Shown: in pieces, positions 8,076-16,751 of the stretch | Position numbering within the stretch: position 1 is the stretch's first letter | Layout: the number at the start of each line of letters is the position of its first letter | Assembly (NCBI RefSeq): GCF_042427585.1 | Contig: NZ_JBHMFC010000009.1 | Location: forward strand, 86,359 to 150,358 | DNA length: 64,000 bases | Direction of reading: 5' to 3' | Source: Pseudalgibacter ostreae | GTDB lineage: Bacteria > Bacteroidota > Bacteroidia > Flavobacteriales > Flavobacteriaceae | Translations under genes and position numbers: made by a program | The notes under the pieces: model-generated | Database searches by the model: none | What the model saw: only the letters and a program-made list of their open reading frames with translations | Told to the model about the DNA's origin: nothing

Positions 8076-10928
8076 TTATTTACTCAAGTACATTTTACGT
8101 CTGGAGTACAATTCATAAAACTGATCGTCTTTTAAATCGTCTATAAACAGAATACTTTCGCCAGTACTCTTCATTTCTGGTCCCAGTTTTTTATTTACAT
8201 TATGAAATTTATTAAAAGAGAATACTGGTTCTTTTATTGCAAAACCTTTTAGCTGTGGGTTAAAATTAAAGTCTTTCACTTTTTTCTCGCCCAACATCAC
8301 TTTAGTAGCAAAGTTCACATAAGGTTCTCCATAAGCTTTCGCAATAAATGGTACTGTTCTAGATGCTCTTGGATTCGCTTCTATAATATAAACCACATCT
8401 TCTTTAATTGCAAATTGTATGTTTATTAAGCCTACTGTATTTAAAGCCAAAGCTATTTTTTTAGTATGATCTTTAATTTGTTGCATTACAAACTCCCCAA
8501 TAGTAAAAGGTGGTAGAATGGAATGACTATCTCCCGAATGAATACCGCAAGGCTCAATATGCTCCATAATTCCAATAATGTAAACATCCTCTCCGTCGCA
8601 AATAGCATCTGCCTCAGCTTCAATGGCACCGTCTAGATAATGATCCAACAATAATTGATTGCCAGGCATCTCACTTAACAAGTCGACCACATGTTTTTCC
8701 AATTCCTCTTTATTGATGACAATTTTCATGCCCTGTCCACCCAGTACGTATGATGGGCGTACTAATATTGGAAAATCCAAAACATCGGCAATGGCCGAAG
8801 CTTCGTCGGCGGTTGTAGCAATATCAAACCTTGGATAAGGGATGTTATTTGCTTTTAAAAGATTTGAAAACAAACCTCTATCTTCTGCCAAATCGAGGGC
8901 TTCATAGCTGGTTCCAATAATTTTGATACCGTATTTGGTTAACTTTTCAGCAAGTTTTAAAGCGGTTTGTCCACCAAGCTGTACTATAACACCTTCTGGT
9001 TTTTCATGCTTAATGATATCGTAAATATGCTCCCAGAATACAGGCTCAAAATATAATTTATCGGCAGTATCAAAATCGGTTGAAACCGTTTCTGGATTAC
9101 AGTTGATCATAATGGTTTCATAACCACATTCTGCAGCCGCTAAAACACCGTGAACACAACAGTAGTCGAACTCAATACCTTGGCCAATTCGATTAGGGCC
9201 TGATCCTAAAACAATTACTTTTTTCTTAGCAGTAACAATGCTTTCATTATCGGCATAACGCTTACCATCTGCAGTTTCCATATCACTTTCAAAAGTTGAA
9301 TAATAGTATGGGGTTTTTGCTTCAAATTCTGCTGCACAAGTATCGACCAATTTATACACACGTGTAACACCTAATTCCTCACGTTTACTATATACTTGAC
9401 TTTCTAGACACTCTAGCATATGCGCTATTTGTCTGTCACCATATCCTTTTTGCTTCGCTTCAAGCAATAAATCTTTTTGAATGGTATCAATAGTATAAGT
9501 AGAAATTTCGTTTTTTAAAGAATGTAACTCTTCATATTGCTTTAAAAACCACATATCTATTTTCGTGATTTCGTGGATTCTACTTAAAGGAATCCCCATG
9601 GCAATAGCATCGTAAATAATAAAAACCCTATCCCAAGATGCATGTGTAAGCTTTTCAATGATTTGGTCGTAATTTCTATTTTCCTTTCCATCGGCACCTA
9701 AACCGTTACGTTTAATTTCAAGAGACTGTGTCGCTTTGTGTAGTGCTTCTTGGAATGAACGGCCAATACCCATCACTTCTCCAACAGATTTCATCTGCAG
9801 GCCTAAAGTTCTGTCCGATCCTTCAAATTTATCAAAATTCCAACGTGGTATTTTTACGATAACATAATCTAAGGTCGGCTCGAATAATGCCGAAGTAGAT
9901 TTTGTAATTTGGTTGTTCAATTCATCTAAATGATACCCCAAGGCTAGTTTAGCAGCTATTTTCGCAATAGGATATCCTGTTGCTTTACTAGCTAAAGCTG
10001 AAGAACGGGATACACGTGGATTAATTTCAATGGCAATGATATCTTCATTTTCATCTGGAGAAACAGCAAACTGCACATTACATCCCCCAGCAAAATCACC
10101 AATACTTCTCATCATATGGATGGCCATATCACGCATTCTCTGGTACGTTCTATCACTTAAAGTCATGGCAGGTGCCACCGTAATGGAATCTCCAGTATGG
10201 ATACCCATAGGGTCCATATTTTCGATGGAACAAATGATAACGACATTATCATTTGCATCTCTAAGAAGTTCCAACTCGAACTCTTTCCACCCGATTAATG
10301 CTTTATCGATCATAACCTCGTGGATGGGTGAAATTTCCAATCCGCGTGTTAATAACTCATCAAAATCTTCTTGTTTGTGCACAATAGACGCTCCAGCGCC
10401 CCCTAGAGTAAAAGAAGCCCTAATCACCAACGGGAAACCGAACTCCTGTGCAATCTCTTTTCCTTTTAAGTAAGAAGTTGCCGTAGCTTGTGGAGCCATT
10501 GGAATGCCAATTTTAAGCATAAGTTCCCTAAACTTCTCTCTATCTTCTGTAATGTTTATAGCATCAATATCTACACCGATAATATCAACATTAAAGTCTT
10601 TCCAAATGCCTTTTTCGTCTGCTTCAATACATAAGTTTAAAGCAGTTTGACCACCCATTGTGGGTAAAACGGCATCAATTTGCGGGTGTTCCTGCAAAAT
10701 TTTTACAATCGATTTTGTAGTGAGGGGTAGCAAGTAAACATGATCAGCCATTGTTGGGTCTGTCATGATTGTTGCTGGATTGGAATTGATAAGAATGGTT
10801 TCAATACCATCTTCCCTTAGCGAGCGAAGCGCTTGAGTTCCTGAGTAATCAAATTCACATGCTTGCCCAATTACAATAGGGCCTGACCCAATAATTAGTA
10901 TCGATTTTAAGTTTGGATTTTTCGGCAT
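8076..10928 (-). CDS. carB: Carbamoyl-phosphate synthase large subunit lacking the allosteric domain
   Basis: 950 residues against about 1,073 for E. coli CarB. Both ATP-grasp halves are present: N-terminal carboxyphosphate half (GSGPIVIGQACEFDYSG, GGQTALNL, GGAGASIV) and C-terminal carbamoyl-phosphate half (GSGPNRIGQGIEFDYCC, GGQTALKLAEKL, GGQGMKIV, EANPRASRTVPF). The protein stops soon after GPEMKSTGE, where the MGS-like regulatory domain would begin, so that domain is missing. It makes carbamoyl phosphate for pyrimidines and arginine together with CarA, which is not in this window. A TATTTTTG box on the minus strand (10963-10970) is a likely -7 element. Loss of the domain implies altered control by UMP and ornithine. 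Confidence 0.95.
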   Translation of the reverse strand: MPKNPNLKSILIIGSGPIVIGQACEFDYSGTQALRSLREDGIETILINSNPATIMTDPTMADHVYLLPLTTKSIVKILQEHPQIDAVLPTMGGQTALNLCIEADEKGIWKDFNVDIIGVDIDAINITEDREKFRELMLKIGIPMAPQATATSYLKGKEIAQEFGFPLVIRASFTLGGAGASIVHKQEDFDELLTRGLEISPIHEVMIDKALIGWKEFELELLRDANDNVVIICSIENMDPMGIHTGDSITVAPAMTLSDRTYQRMRDMAIHMMRSIGDFAGGCNVQFAVSPDENEDIIAIEINPRVSRSSALASKATGYPIAKIAAKLALGYHLDELNNQITKSTSALFEPTLDYVIVKIPRWNFDKFEGSDRTLGLQMKSVGEVMGIGRSFQEALHKATQSLEIKRNGLGADGKENRNYDQIIEKLTHASWDRVFIIYDAIAMGIPLSRIHEITKIDMWFLKQYEELHSLKNEISTYTIDTIQKDLLLEAKQKGYGDRQIAHMLECLESQVYSKREELGVTRVYKLVDTCAAEFEAKTPYYYSTFESDMETADGKRYADNESIVTAKKKVIVLGSGPNRIGQGIEFDYCCVHGVLAAAECGYETIMINCNPETVSTDFDTADKLYFEPVFWEHIYDIIKHEKPEGVIVQLGGQTALKLAEKLTKYGIKIIGTSYEALDLAEDRGLFSNLLKANNIPYPRFDIATTADEASAIADVLDFPILVRPSYVLGGQGMKIVINKEELEKHVVDLLSEMPGNQLLLDHYLDGAIEAEADAICDGEDVYIIGIMEHIEPCGIHSGDSHSILPPFTIGEFVMQQIKDHTKKIALALNTVGLINIQFAIKEDVVYIIEANPRASRTVPFIAKAYGEPYVNFATKVMLGEKKVKDFNFNPQLKGFAIKEPVFSFNKFHNVNKKLGPEMKSTGESILFIDDLKDDQFYELYSRRKMYLSK

Positions 10929-10984
10929 TTTTCCTTGTTATATGTTGTCTTTTAATTTGTTACAAAAATAAAAATCATTAGATA

Positions 10985-11017
10985 TAAAAAAAGGCGTTAC
11001 ACTTAAGTAACACCTTT
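10985..11017 (-). terminator. Terminator of rpmH
   Basis: AAAGG-C-GTTAC (10990-11000) pairs with GTAAC-A-CCTTT (11007-11017) around a 6-nt loop. On the minus strand it is followed by seven or more T residues, directly downstream of the rpmH stop. Confidence 0.75.
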
Positions 11018-11040
11018 ATATTATTAACAATTGTTAATCA

Positions 11041-11202
11041 TTATTTTTTATGTCTTGTTTCAGATGACACAGATAATTTTTTTCTTCCTTTAGCTCTTCT
11101 ACGCGCTAAAACCTTTCTGCCGTTAGCAGATGCCATTCTTTCTCTGAAACCATGTTTATTTTTTCTCTTTCTTTTCGAAGGCTGAAATGTTCTTTTACTC
11201 AT
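11041..11202 (-). CDS. rpmH: 50S ribosomal protein L34
   Basis: 53 residues, read from the minus strand: it begins MSKRTFQPSKRKRKNKHGFR and continues with ERMAS, GRKVLARRRAKGRKKLS. This is the unmistakable L34 signature. The C-terminus has a short extension (VSSETRHKK) beyond the usual 44-46 residues, as in other Bacteroidota. L34 is a small basic protein of the large ribosomal subunit. The gene is not beside rnpA or dnaA here, but upstream of carB, with its own promoter and terminator. Confidence 0.97.
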   Translation of the reverse strand: MSKRTFQPSKRKRKNKHGFRERMASANGRKVLARRRAKGRKKLSVSSETRHKK

Positions 11203-11267
11203 TATCGTGTATCTTTAAATCTGAATAGTGAATTTTTTTGTAAATTGGCTTTCTCTCAAACCGAGGG

Positions 11268-11298
11268 CAAATATACAAAGCCTTTATTACTTTGCAAA
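11268..11298 (-). promoter_or_regulatory. rpmH promoter, Bacteroidota sigma-A type
   Basis: On the minus strand: -33 TTTG (11295-11298), exactly 19 nt spacer, -7 TATATTTG (11268-11275), about 65 nt upstream of the rpmH ATG. This is a perfect match to the Bacteroidota consensus. The rest of the 309-bp gene-free stretch 11203-11511 is AT-rich with nothing else I can name. Confidence 0.8.
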
Positions 11299-11511
11299 TC
11301 ATTTTCAAAAAAATATTTTAATTTAAATTCGAATATCATAAAACACCTCGAACATCACTATTTATTTGGGGTTATCACCTTACTTTTGTTAAATAGGTAT
11401 GCCTTACATTCCATAAAAATTTAGTTTCTTTGTACTAAGAATAGAAAATTCAGGTTAATAAAGGTTGGTTTTGACTAAAAATCAGTCTGTTTTTATTATA
11501 TTATAAACACC

Positions 11512-12087
11512 ATGTACAACAAAATTATAAAACTCATTATTGCAGCTGGCATTATTGCATATGCTGTGTATCTTTTTACCGAAGGCTATATTGGTAATGG
11601 TATTATGCTCATTCTTTTATCCTTCATTTTTATCTTTTTATATTTTAAAAATGAATTCATACTCCTAGCCTTTTTAAGACTACGTAAACAAGATTTTGAG
11701 GGCGCCAAAAAATGGCTGAATAAAATCAAAAATCCTGAGGCCGCTTTGGTTAAAAAACAACAAGGCTACTACAATTATCTTCACGGTTTAATGGTGTCGC
11801 AAACCAATATCAATGAATCCGAACGCTACTTTAAGAAGGCCATTCAATTAGGATTGTCCATGGACCATGATATGGCGATGGCAAAACTAAATTTATCGGG
11901 TATTGCGTTCTCTAAACGAAGAAAACAAGAAGCACAAAAACTACTATCTGAAGCACAGAAATTGGACAAGCAAGGCATGTTGACCGACCAGATTAAAATG
12001 ATGAAAGACAACATGAAACGTGCGCAAGCCCCTAATCAGCATTATGGTGCGAGTGGCTCGATTAGAGCTCAAAAAAGAAGAGGATAA
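11512..12087 (+). CDS. Membrane protein with TPR-like helical domain (DUF2892-like N-terminus)
   Basis: 191 residues. Two hydrophobic segments (about 5-23 and 29-46) are followed by a soluble helical region that reads like tetratricopeptide repeats (QQGYYNYLHGLM, ESERYFKKAIQLGLSMDHDMAMAKLNLSGIAF), then a basic C-terminus. I recognise it as a conserved flavobacterial protein without known function. The TPR part suggests a protein-binding role at the cytoplasmic face of the membrane. Monocistronic, followed by a terminator. Confidence 0.7.
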   Translation: MYNKIIKLIIAAGIIAYAVYLFTEGYIGNGIMLILLSFIFIFLYFKNEFILLAFLRLRKQDFEGAKKWLNKIKNPEAALVKKQQGYYNYLHGLMVSQTNINESERYFKKAIQLGLSMDHDMAMAKLNLSGIAFSKRRKQEAQKLLSEAQKLDKQGMLTDQIKMMKDNMKRAQAPNQHYGASGSIRAQKRRG

Positions 12088-12165
12088 ACGTTAACACCTC
12101 ATTTTAACCTCATGCCTTTCTCATAACCTTCTGGAATTAAATACCATAAGGATTTTACAAGTAGC

Positions 12166-12194
12166 AACCTCGGTGAAAAAACTGAGGTTTTTTT
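12166..12194 (+). terminator. Terminator after the TPR membrane protein gene
   Basis: AACCTC (12166-12171) and GAGGTT (12184-12189) form a stem followed by a T7 run. A second hairpin, GCCTTT/AAAGGC, lies at 12233-12250. Confidence 0.7.
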
Positions 12195-12298
12195 GTTTAT
12201 CAACTTTTCAATGGGCTATTAAAATCAGTATGGCCTTTCTTTTAAAAGGCATTTTAGAGATATCCCCATCCTGCTAAATATCAAAGCATCAGAATTTA

Positions 12299-12321
12299 TT
12301 ATTTGTATTTGGTCTAAATAA
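12299..12321. promoter_or_regulatory. Upstream operator-like palindrome (weaker copy)
   Basis: TTATTTGTATT and GGTCTAAATAA flank a central T at 12310; the outer six bases of each arm are complementary. It ends 3 nt before the -33 box of the TonB receptor promoter. The TCTAAATA half-site recurs in the stronger palindrome at 12360-12380. Confidence 0.4.
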
Positions 12322-12323
12322 GA

Positions 12324-12354
12324 TTTGAATTTTTCATTTTCATTTTTATATTTG
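12324..12354 (+). promoter_or_regulatory. Promoter of the TonB-dependent receptor
   Basis: TTTG (12324-12327), 19-nt spacer, TATATTTG (12347-12354): a perfect Bacteroidota promoter, 45 nt upstream of the ATG at 12399. Palindromes flank it on both sides. Confidence 0.8.
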
Positions 12355-12359
12355 CAAAC

Positions 12360-12380
12360 TATTTAAATTCAATCTAAATA
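12360..12380. promoter_or_regulatory. Operator-like palindrome overlapping the predicted transcription start
   Basis: TATTTAAATT and AATCTAAATA flank a central C at 12370; nine of ten base pairs match. It lies just after the -7 box, where a bound repressor would block initiation. Its place before an iron-type TonB receptor suggests a metal-dependent repressor of the Fur or DtxR class; the identity of the regulator is inference. Confidence 0.55.
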
Positions 12381-12398
12381 ATTTGCACTTATAATATC

Positions 12399-14777
12399 AT
12401 GTATAAAAAGCTAAGTTTACTTTTGGTTTTGGCGGTTCAATTAACATTTTCACAATCCAAAATAACAGGTACCATTACAAACGAAAATAAAGAAGCCGTA
12501 CCCTTTGCTACTATAATAATGGAAGGGTCTACAAAAGGAACCTACGCAAACGAACAAGGCTATTTTGAGTTTACAAATATTTCGTCAGGACATTACAACA
12601 TCCAAGTATCTGCCGTAGGATATAAATCTACTGTTAAGAGTGTTCTTTTGAAAAACGACGAAACCATTGCCCTATCGTTTAACCTTATTAGCGATTCGCT
12701 ATTAGACGAAATCGAACTTTTCGGAAACCGACACAAACATCCGGATAAAATTGAAGCACTTACCCGATTGCCCCTAGCACCATATGAACAAATACAAAGC
12801 ATTTCTATCATATCGGAAAAAGTTATTGAACAACAGGGAAACCTTAGCATTTCAGACGCTACAAAAAACGTGCCTGGAGTGTATACGTTTGCAACGTATG
12901 GCAATAAAAGAGAAAGCATGTCGTCTCGTGGATTTAGAGGAATTCCGATATTAAAAAACGGTGTTCGTGTCCATTCCGATTTTAGAGGCACAGGTATCTT
13001 AACCGATATGCAAGGCGTAGACAATATTCAAGTGTTAAAGGGCGCTGCATCTATCACACAAGGTGTTGCAACAGACCTAGGAAGCCCCGGGGGCGTTATA
13101 AATATTGTAACGAAAACACCCAAATATTATTCTGGTGGAAACGCTTCACTTCGCATCGGTAGCTATGGACAAGCCCGAACCACTTTTGACGTTTATGGAC
13201 CTGTTTTAAAAACAGACAACCTAGCCTTTAGAATCAATGGTGCTTTAGAACGTGCCGATGGTTATAGAGCAGGTATAACATCCGATCGTTTTTACATCAA
13301 TCCTTCCTTGGAATGGAAACTGGATGAGAAAACCACCCTAACCCTAGAAATGGATTATTTTGATGATAGTAGAACGCCAGATGTGGGTACTGTAAATTTA
13401 GGTGAAAATGACGTCAATGCTATTTACAATTTGCCTTATGATCGCTTCTTAGGTTTTGAAAATGATAAGTCTCTAACTCATAATGCGACCTATTCGGTTA
13501 GGTTTAATCATAATTTAAGCGATAAATTAAGCTTAAAAGCGGCCTTATACAAATCTAGTTTAGAATTAGATGATAAAGGAGCTAGTATGGGAACCGTTAT
13601 AGAGGATGGGTTTGGAGACCCAATATACAACCAACGGAATCGGGGCTATTCGATCTCTACCAGAAATGATGACAATAGCGTTCTTCAAATTGATTTAGTT
13701 GGAGATAACCTTCAAACTGGCAGCATTTTGCACACCTTCCAAGTGGGTTTTGATTATAGAAACACAAGCTTTAACACCACAAGCCAAAGCATTTCCAATG
13801 TAGATGTTATAGATGTCTTTAACGCTAATACTAGAATATTGCCTGGCAATTTAGCCTTTGGACCCCAAGCCGAATCTGGGTCAGCATCTAGGGCATTAGG
13901 GGTAGTGGCACAAGATGTGATAACATTTAACTCTTGGTTAAAAACCTTTTTAGGATTTCGGTACAGTAAAACACAAACCTCAACTGCAACAGAAACGACA
14001 GAAAGTGATGCTTTTAACCCTTTAGCAGGCATTATCTTAACTCCTATTGAAAATATTAATGTTTTTGCATCTTACACCAACAGCTCTTACCCTAGAACTG
14101 GAACCCGATTGGATATCAATGGAAATCCATTGGGCAATGAACGCTTTGATCAATTTGAAACAGGCATAAAAACCAATTGGCTAGACAGTCGTTTAAGATT
14201 TAACTTCACCTTCTTTAAAATCAACAATAAAGATATTAACCTACCGGTTTACGACGCTAATTGGATTGCTACGGGATATTATGAAAAAGGTGGTAATGAC
14301 GAACGTAAAGGCATTGAAGTTGAGCTTATCGGACGGGTTTTAAATAATTTAGAACTTATTGCTGGATACTCCTATATAGATGCACAATATAAAGAACATA
14401 GCTCTTATGTATATGGATCTGCCCCACTAAACACACCAAAGCACACCTATAATGCCTACGCCAATTATAAGTTTAAAAACAACCTGGAAGGCCTATCCTT
14501 AGGTGCTGGTATCTACTTTACTGGAGAACGCCCCATAAATGATTGGAGCGCAGGACCTGTAACCCATGAAGGTATTGTGCCTAATCAAAAGCCATTTAAT
14601 GTTGGGGCTTATACTCAAGTAAATTTACAAGCGGCATATCAATTTACCACGCACTGGCACCTCAGGTTCTTACTGAACAATGTGTTTAACGAAATAGGAT
14701 ACAATGCTTACCGTACCAGTTATATCAACCAAACAGACCCGAGAAATTTTGCTGGGGTACTAACCTATAAATTCTAG
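12399..14777 (+). CDS. TonB-dependent siderophore-type receptor
   Basis: 792 residues. Signal peptide (1-18, ending TFSQ); carboxypeptidase-regulatory-like domain (about 20-95, GTITNENKEAVPFATI, YANEQGYFEF, VGYKSTVKS); plug domain (about 125-235: SISDATKNVPGVY, SRGFRG, VLKGAAS, GSPGGVINIVTK); then a 22-strand-type barrel ending in aromatic Phe (VLTYKF). The SRGF and LGSPGGVIN pattern is typical of FhuA/FpvA-like ferric siderophore receptors. Uptake across the outer membrane would be driven by TonB-ExbBD, which are not in the window. Operators around its promoter and the PepSY protein downstream support an iron role; the ligand is unknown. Confidence 0.92.
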   Translation: MYKKLSLLLVLAVQLTFSQSKITGTITNENKEAVPFATIIMEGSTKGTYANEQGYFEFTNISSGHYNIQVSAVGYKSTVKSVLLKNDETIALSFNLISDSLLDEIELFGNRHKHPDKIEALTRLPLAPYEQIQSISIISEKVIEQQGNLSISDATKNVPGVYTFATYGNKRESMSSRGFRGIPILKNGVRVHSDFRGTGILTDMQGVDNIQVLKGAASITQGVATDLGSPGGVINIVTKTPKYYSGGNASLRIGSYGQARTTFDVYGPVLKTDNLAFRINGALERADGYRAGITSDRFYINPSLEWKLDEKTTLTLEMDYFDDSRTPDVGTVNLGENDVNAIYNLPYDRFLGFENDKSLTHNATYSVRFNHNLSDKLSLKAALYKSSLELDDKGASMGTVIEDGFGDPIYNQRNRGYSISTRNDDNSVLQIDLVGDNLQTGSILHTFQVGFDYRNTSFNTTSQSISNVDVIDVFNANTRILPGNLAFGPQAESGSASRALGVVAQDVITFNSWLKTFLGFRYSKTQTSTATETTESDAFNPLAGIILTPIENINVFASYTNSSYPRTGTRLDINGNPLGNERFDQFETGIKTNWLDSRLRFNFTFFKINNKDINLPVYDANWIATGYYEKGGNDERKGIEVELIGRVLNNLELIAGYSYIDAQYKEHSSYVYGSAPLNTPKHTYNAYANYKFKNNLEGLSLGAGIYFTGERPINDWSAGPVTHEGIVPNQKPFNVGAYTQVNLQAAYQFTTHWHLRFLLNNVFNEIGYNAYRTSYINQTDPRNFAGVLTYKF

Positions 14778-14852
14778 CGAGTACCTAATAGACCATATAA
14801 GCATACTATAAAGCAACGACATGTTTTTATGGTAAAAAAAAATAAAATTCAT

Positions 14853-15989
14853 ATGAAAAAAAACAATTATAGCCTAAGAAAATTTATAAATGATATTCAT
14901 CTATGGCTTGGACTGGCCAGTGGTATCGTCCTTTTTTTGGTCTGTTTTAGTGGCACTATTTTAACTTTTGATGATGAAATAAAAGCTTTATTTACTGATA
15001 AAGTCGCTATAGATGCCTCTGTTTCTGAAAAAGCATCTGTTGCGAGCTTGATCCAGACCTTAGAACAATCCAATCAAGGCTATATTACAGGCTTAACATT
15101 GCCATCAAATACCGATGTGCCTTATGAATTCTCTGTTAAGAAAGATTTAAAGGAACGTCGAGGCTCGCAAGTTCTAGTGAACCCCTATACCTCGAGCGTC
15201 CATAGCGTTGAAAAAACCCGTGCAGATGCTTTTATGATGAGCATGTTCAAATTGCACAGGTGGCTACTTTTAGATATTGCTGTAGGCAGACCTATAGTAG
15301 GAATTGCAACTATTATTTTTCTGGTTCTTGCCATTTCTGGAATCGTATTATGGTTTCCAAAAAAAATAAAATGGAAAACCGTTAAACATGGTTTTAAAAT
15401 AAAAACCAATGCCAACTGGAAACGAATTAACCATGATTTACATAATACTTTAGGTTTTTATGCTTGTGTTTTTATCTTAATTATGGGAATTACAGGATTA
15501 TGTTGGTCTTTTGAAGGCTATAAAGACTTATTAGGACGTATAATGGGCACAAAAATATTCGATAGAACCTCAACAGAATTTGAAATACCCAAAACCGCTG
15601 AAAACGATATAATTTCTATTGACGAAGCTTTGGCCATTGCAAACACCACTTTAAACTATCCTGGCGAGCTGTCTGTTTCTTTTCCTAACAAAAAAAACAA
15701 TTACTATACGTTTAGAAAATCAAATGATAACAACTGGTCTCCAGTAACACGCGACAATCTCTATATGAGCCTTAACGGAACTGTTTTAGCTGTAGAATGG
15801 TTTAAAGAAAAGCCATTAAACGTGAGAGTAGCCGCCTTAATAAAACCTTTGCATACAGGTGAAATTTATGGCCAGTTCTCTAAGATTATTTATTTTTTAG
15901 CTTGCTTGATAGCCACTAGTCTTCCGGTAACGGGCACTATTATTTGGATCCATAAGCTGAAAAAAAAGAAAAAGAAAAAAAAGCTCTAA
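14853..15989 (+). CDS. PepSY-associated transmembrane protein (putative ferric-siderophore reductase type)
   Basis: About 378 residues from the ATG at 14853; an in-frame ATG at 14829 would add 8 residues. Four hydrophobic segments: near the start (DIHLWLGLASGIVLFLVCFSG), about 150-175 (IVGIATIIFLVLAISGIVLWF), about 205-225 (GFYACVFILIMGITGL) and near the end (IIYFLACLIATSLPVTGT). The conserved His in DIHLWLG, KLHRWL, HDLHNTLG and LHTGE are candidate haem ligands. This PepSY_TM family is commonly paired with TonB receptors and thought to reduce imported ferric complexes in the inner membrane. The C-terminus is an unusually long lysine run. It is 75 nt after the receptor and probably cotranscribed. 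Confidence 0.85.
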   Translation: MKKNNYSLRKFINDIHLWLGLASGIVLFLVCFSGTILTFDDEIKALFTDKVAIDASVSEKASVASLIQTLEQSNQGYITGLTLPSNTDVPYEFSVKKDLKERRGSQVLVNPYTSSVHSVEKTRADAFMMSMFKLHRWLLLDIAVGRPIVGIATIIFLVLAISGIVLWFPKKIKWKTVKHGFKIKTNANWKRINHDLHNTLGFYACVFILIMGITGLCWSFEGYKDLLGRIMGTKIFDRTSTEFEIPKTAENDIISIDEALAIANTTLNYPGELSVSFPNKKNNYYTFRKSNDNNWSPVTRDNLYMSLNGTVLAVEWFKEKPLNVRVAALIKPLHTGEIYGQFSKIIYFLACLIATSLPVTGTIIWIHKLKKKKKKKKL

Positions 15990-16038
15990 ACCCACGCTAA
16001 AGTAAGCGCTCTTACAAAAGAAGATAGACCATAAATAC

Positions 16039-16093
16039 AAAACGTAAATTCAAGCATCGTACTTTAGACTTTGGCTGCTTGAATTTACGTTTT
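16039..16093. terminator. Perfect 18-bp inverted repeat, probable bidirectional terminator
   Basis: AAAACGTAAATTCAAGCA (16039-16056) and its exact complement TGCTTGAATTTACGTTTT (16076-16093), with a 19-nt loop. It lies downstream of the PepSY gene and of the leftward pseudogene, so it is placed to end transcription from both sides. Confidence 0.6.
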
Positions 16094-16140
16094 ATATTTG
16101 AACCTGTTTTACCGCTAATCACGGATTATAAAGTCACTAG

Positions 16141-16750
16141 TTCTAAATCTTCTAAACATGTTGTTTTAAGGTTTTGACTTTATTCTGATCATAAATAAAA
16201 GCATGGCTTTCAAAATTAAGGTTAAAACTACTGTAATCTATAATGGAACTCCCTACTCTTGATAATGTATCATCAGCAACTCATTTATATCGTATGCATC
16301 GGTAAGATTCACGCTATCGATAAACGTTATTTCACAAAGGTTACGGCATCATTCATCTTCTAGTTCGTTTACTAAAACATGCATACAGAAATGAGAAGGA
16401 AAAAAATGCTGAACGACACTTTTATCTAGCATTCGTTTCATTTTAAACGAAACCTTACGGCCTACATCATCATAAAACAAGCCAACTAGACCCTGACCAC
16501 GTTTTTATTATAATAAAACGAATACCTCCGTTTCTATTTGACCTGCTTTAAACGTATAATTTCATATACTCTTGGACTATTCAATAGCGCTTCTCAATTT
16601 AAATCACAGCACATTGCCGTTTTCAATAATGGAAACAACCATTAGCTTCTATATTAGCGCATGTTCACTAATACACAAAAGCTTAACAGGATTTATCTTA
16701 GCGTTTAGATATGCATCACCCCGTTCTGCTTTATAAAATATATTATAGCG
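16141..16750 (-). pseudogene. Decayed cardiolipin synthase (phospholipase D superfamily) gene
   Basis: No long frame exists between 15990 and 16751, but minus-strand translation gives recognisable cardiolipin synthase fragments in two frames. Frame A has SIIENGN and FKLRSAIE, then LFYDDVGRK (codons at about 16450-16480; family: IYDDVG), HFFPSHF (family: FFPxxF) and VNLTDAYDIN (family: GINxADRYxx). Frame B has VADDTLSRVGSSIIDYSSFN and then LNFESHAFIYDQNKVKTLKQ (16160-16280), which matches the region after the second HKD motif (VDD..SVGSANMDYRSFDLNFEVNAFIYD). LEDLE follows in another frame. Several stops and frameshifts interrupt it, the His of the HKD motifs are not visible, and the segment between the two catalytic halves is largely deleted. 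The membrane N-terminus is also missing. This was an intact gene that has decayed. Confidence 0.75.
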
Positions 16751-16751
16751 A

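Noticed and set aside
11152..11424. 90-codon plus-strand frame
   Set aside because: It runs antisense through rpmH and its promoter.
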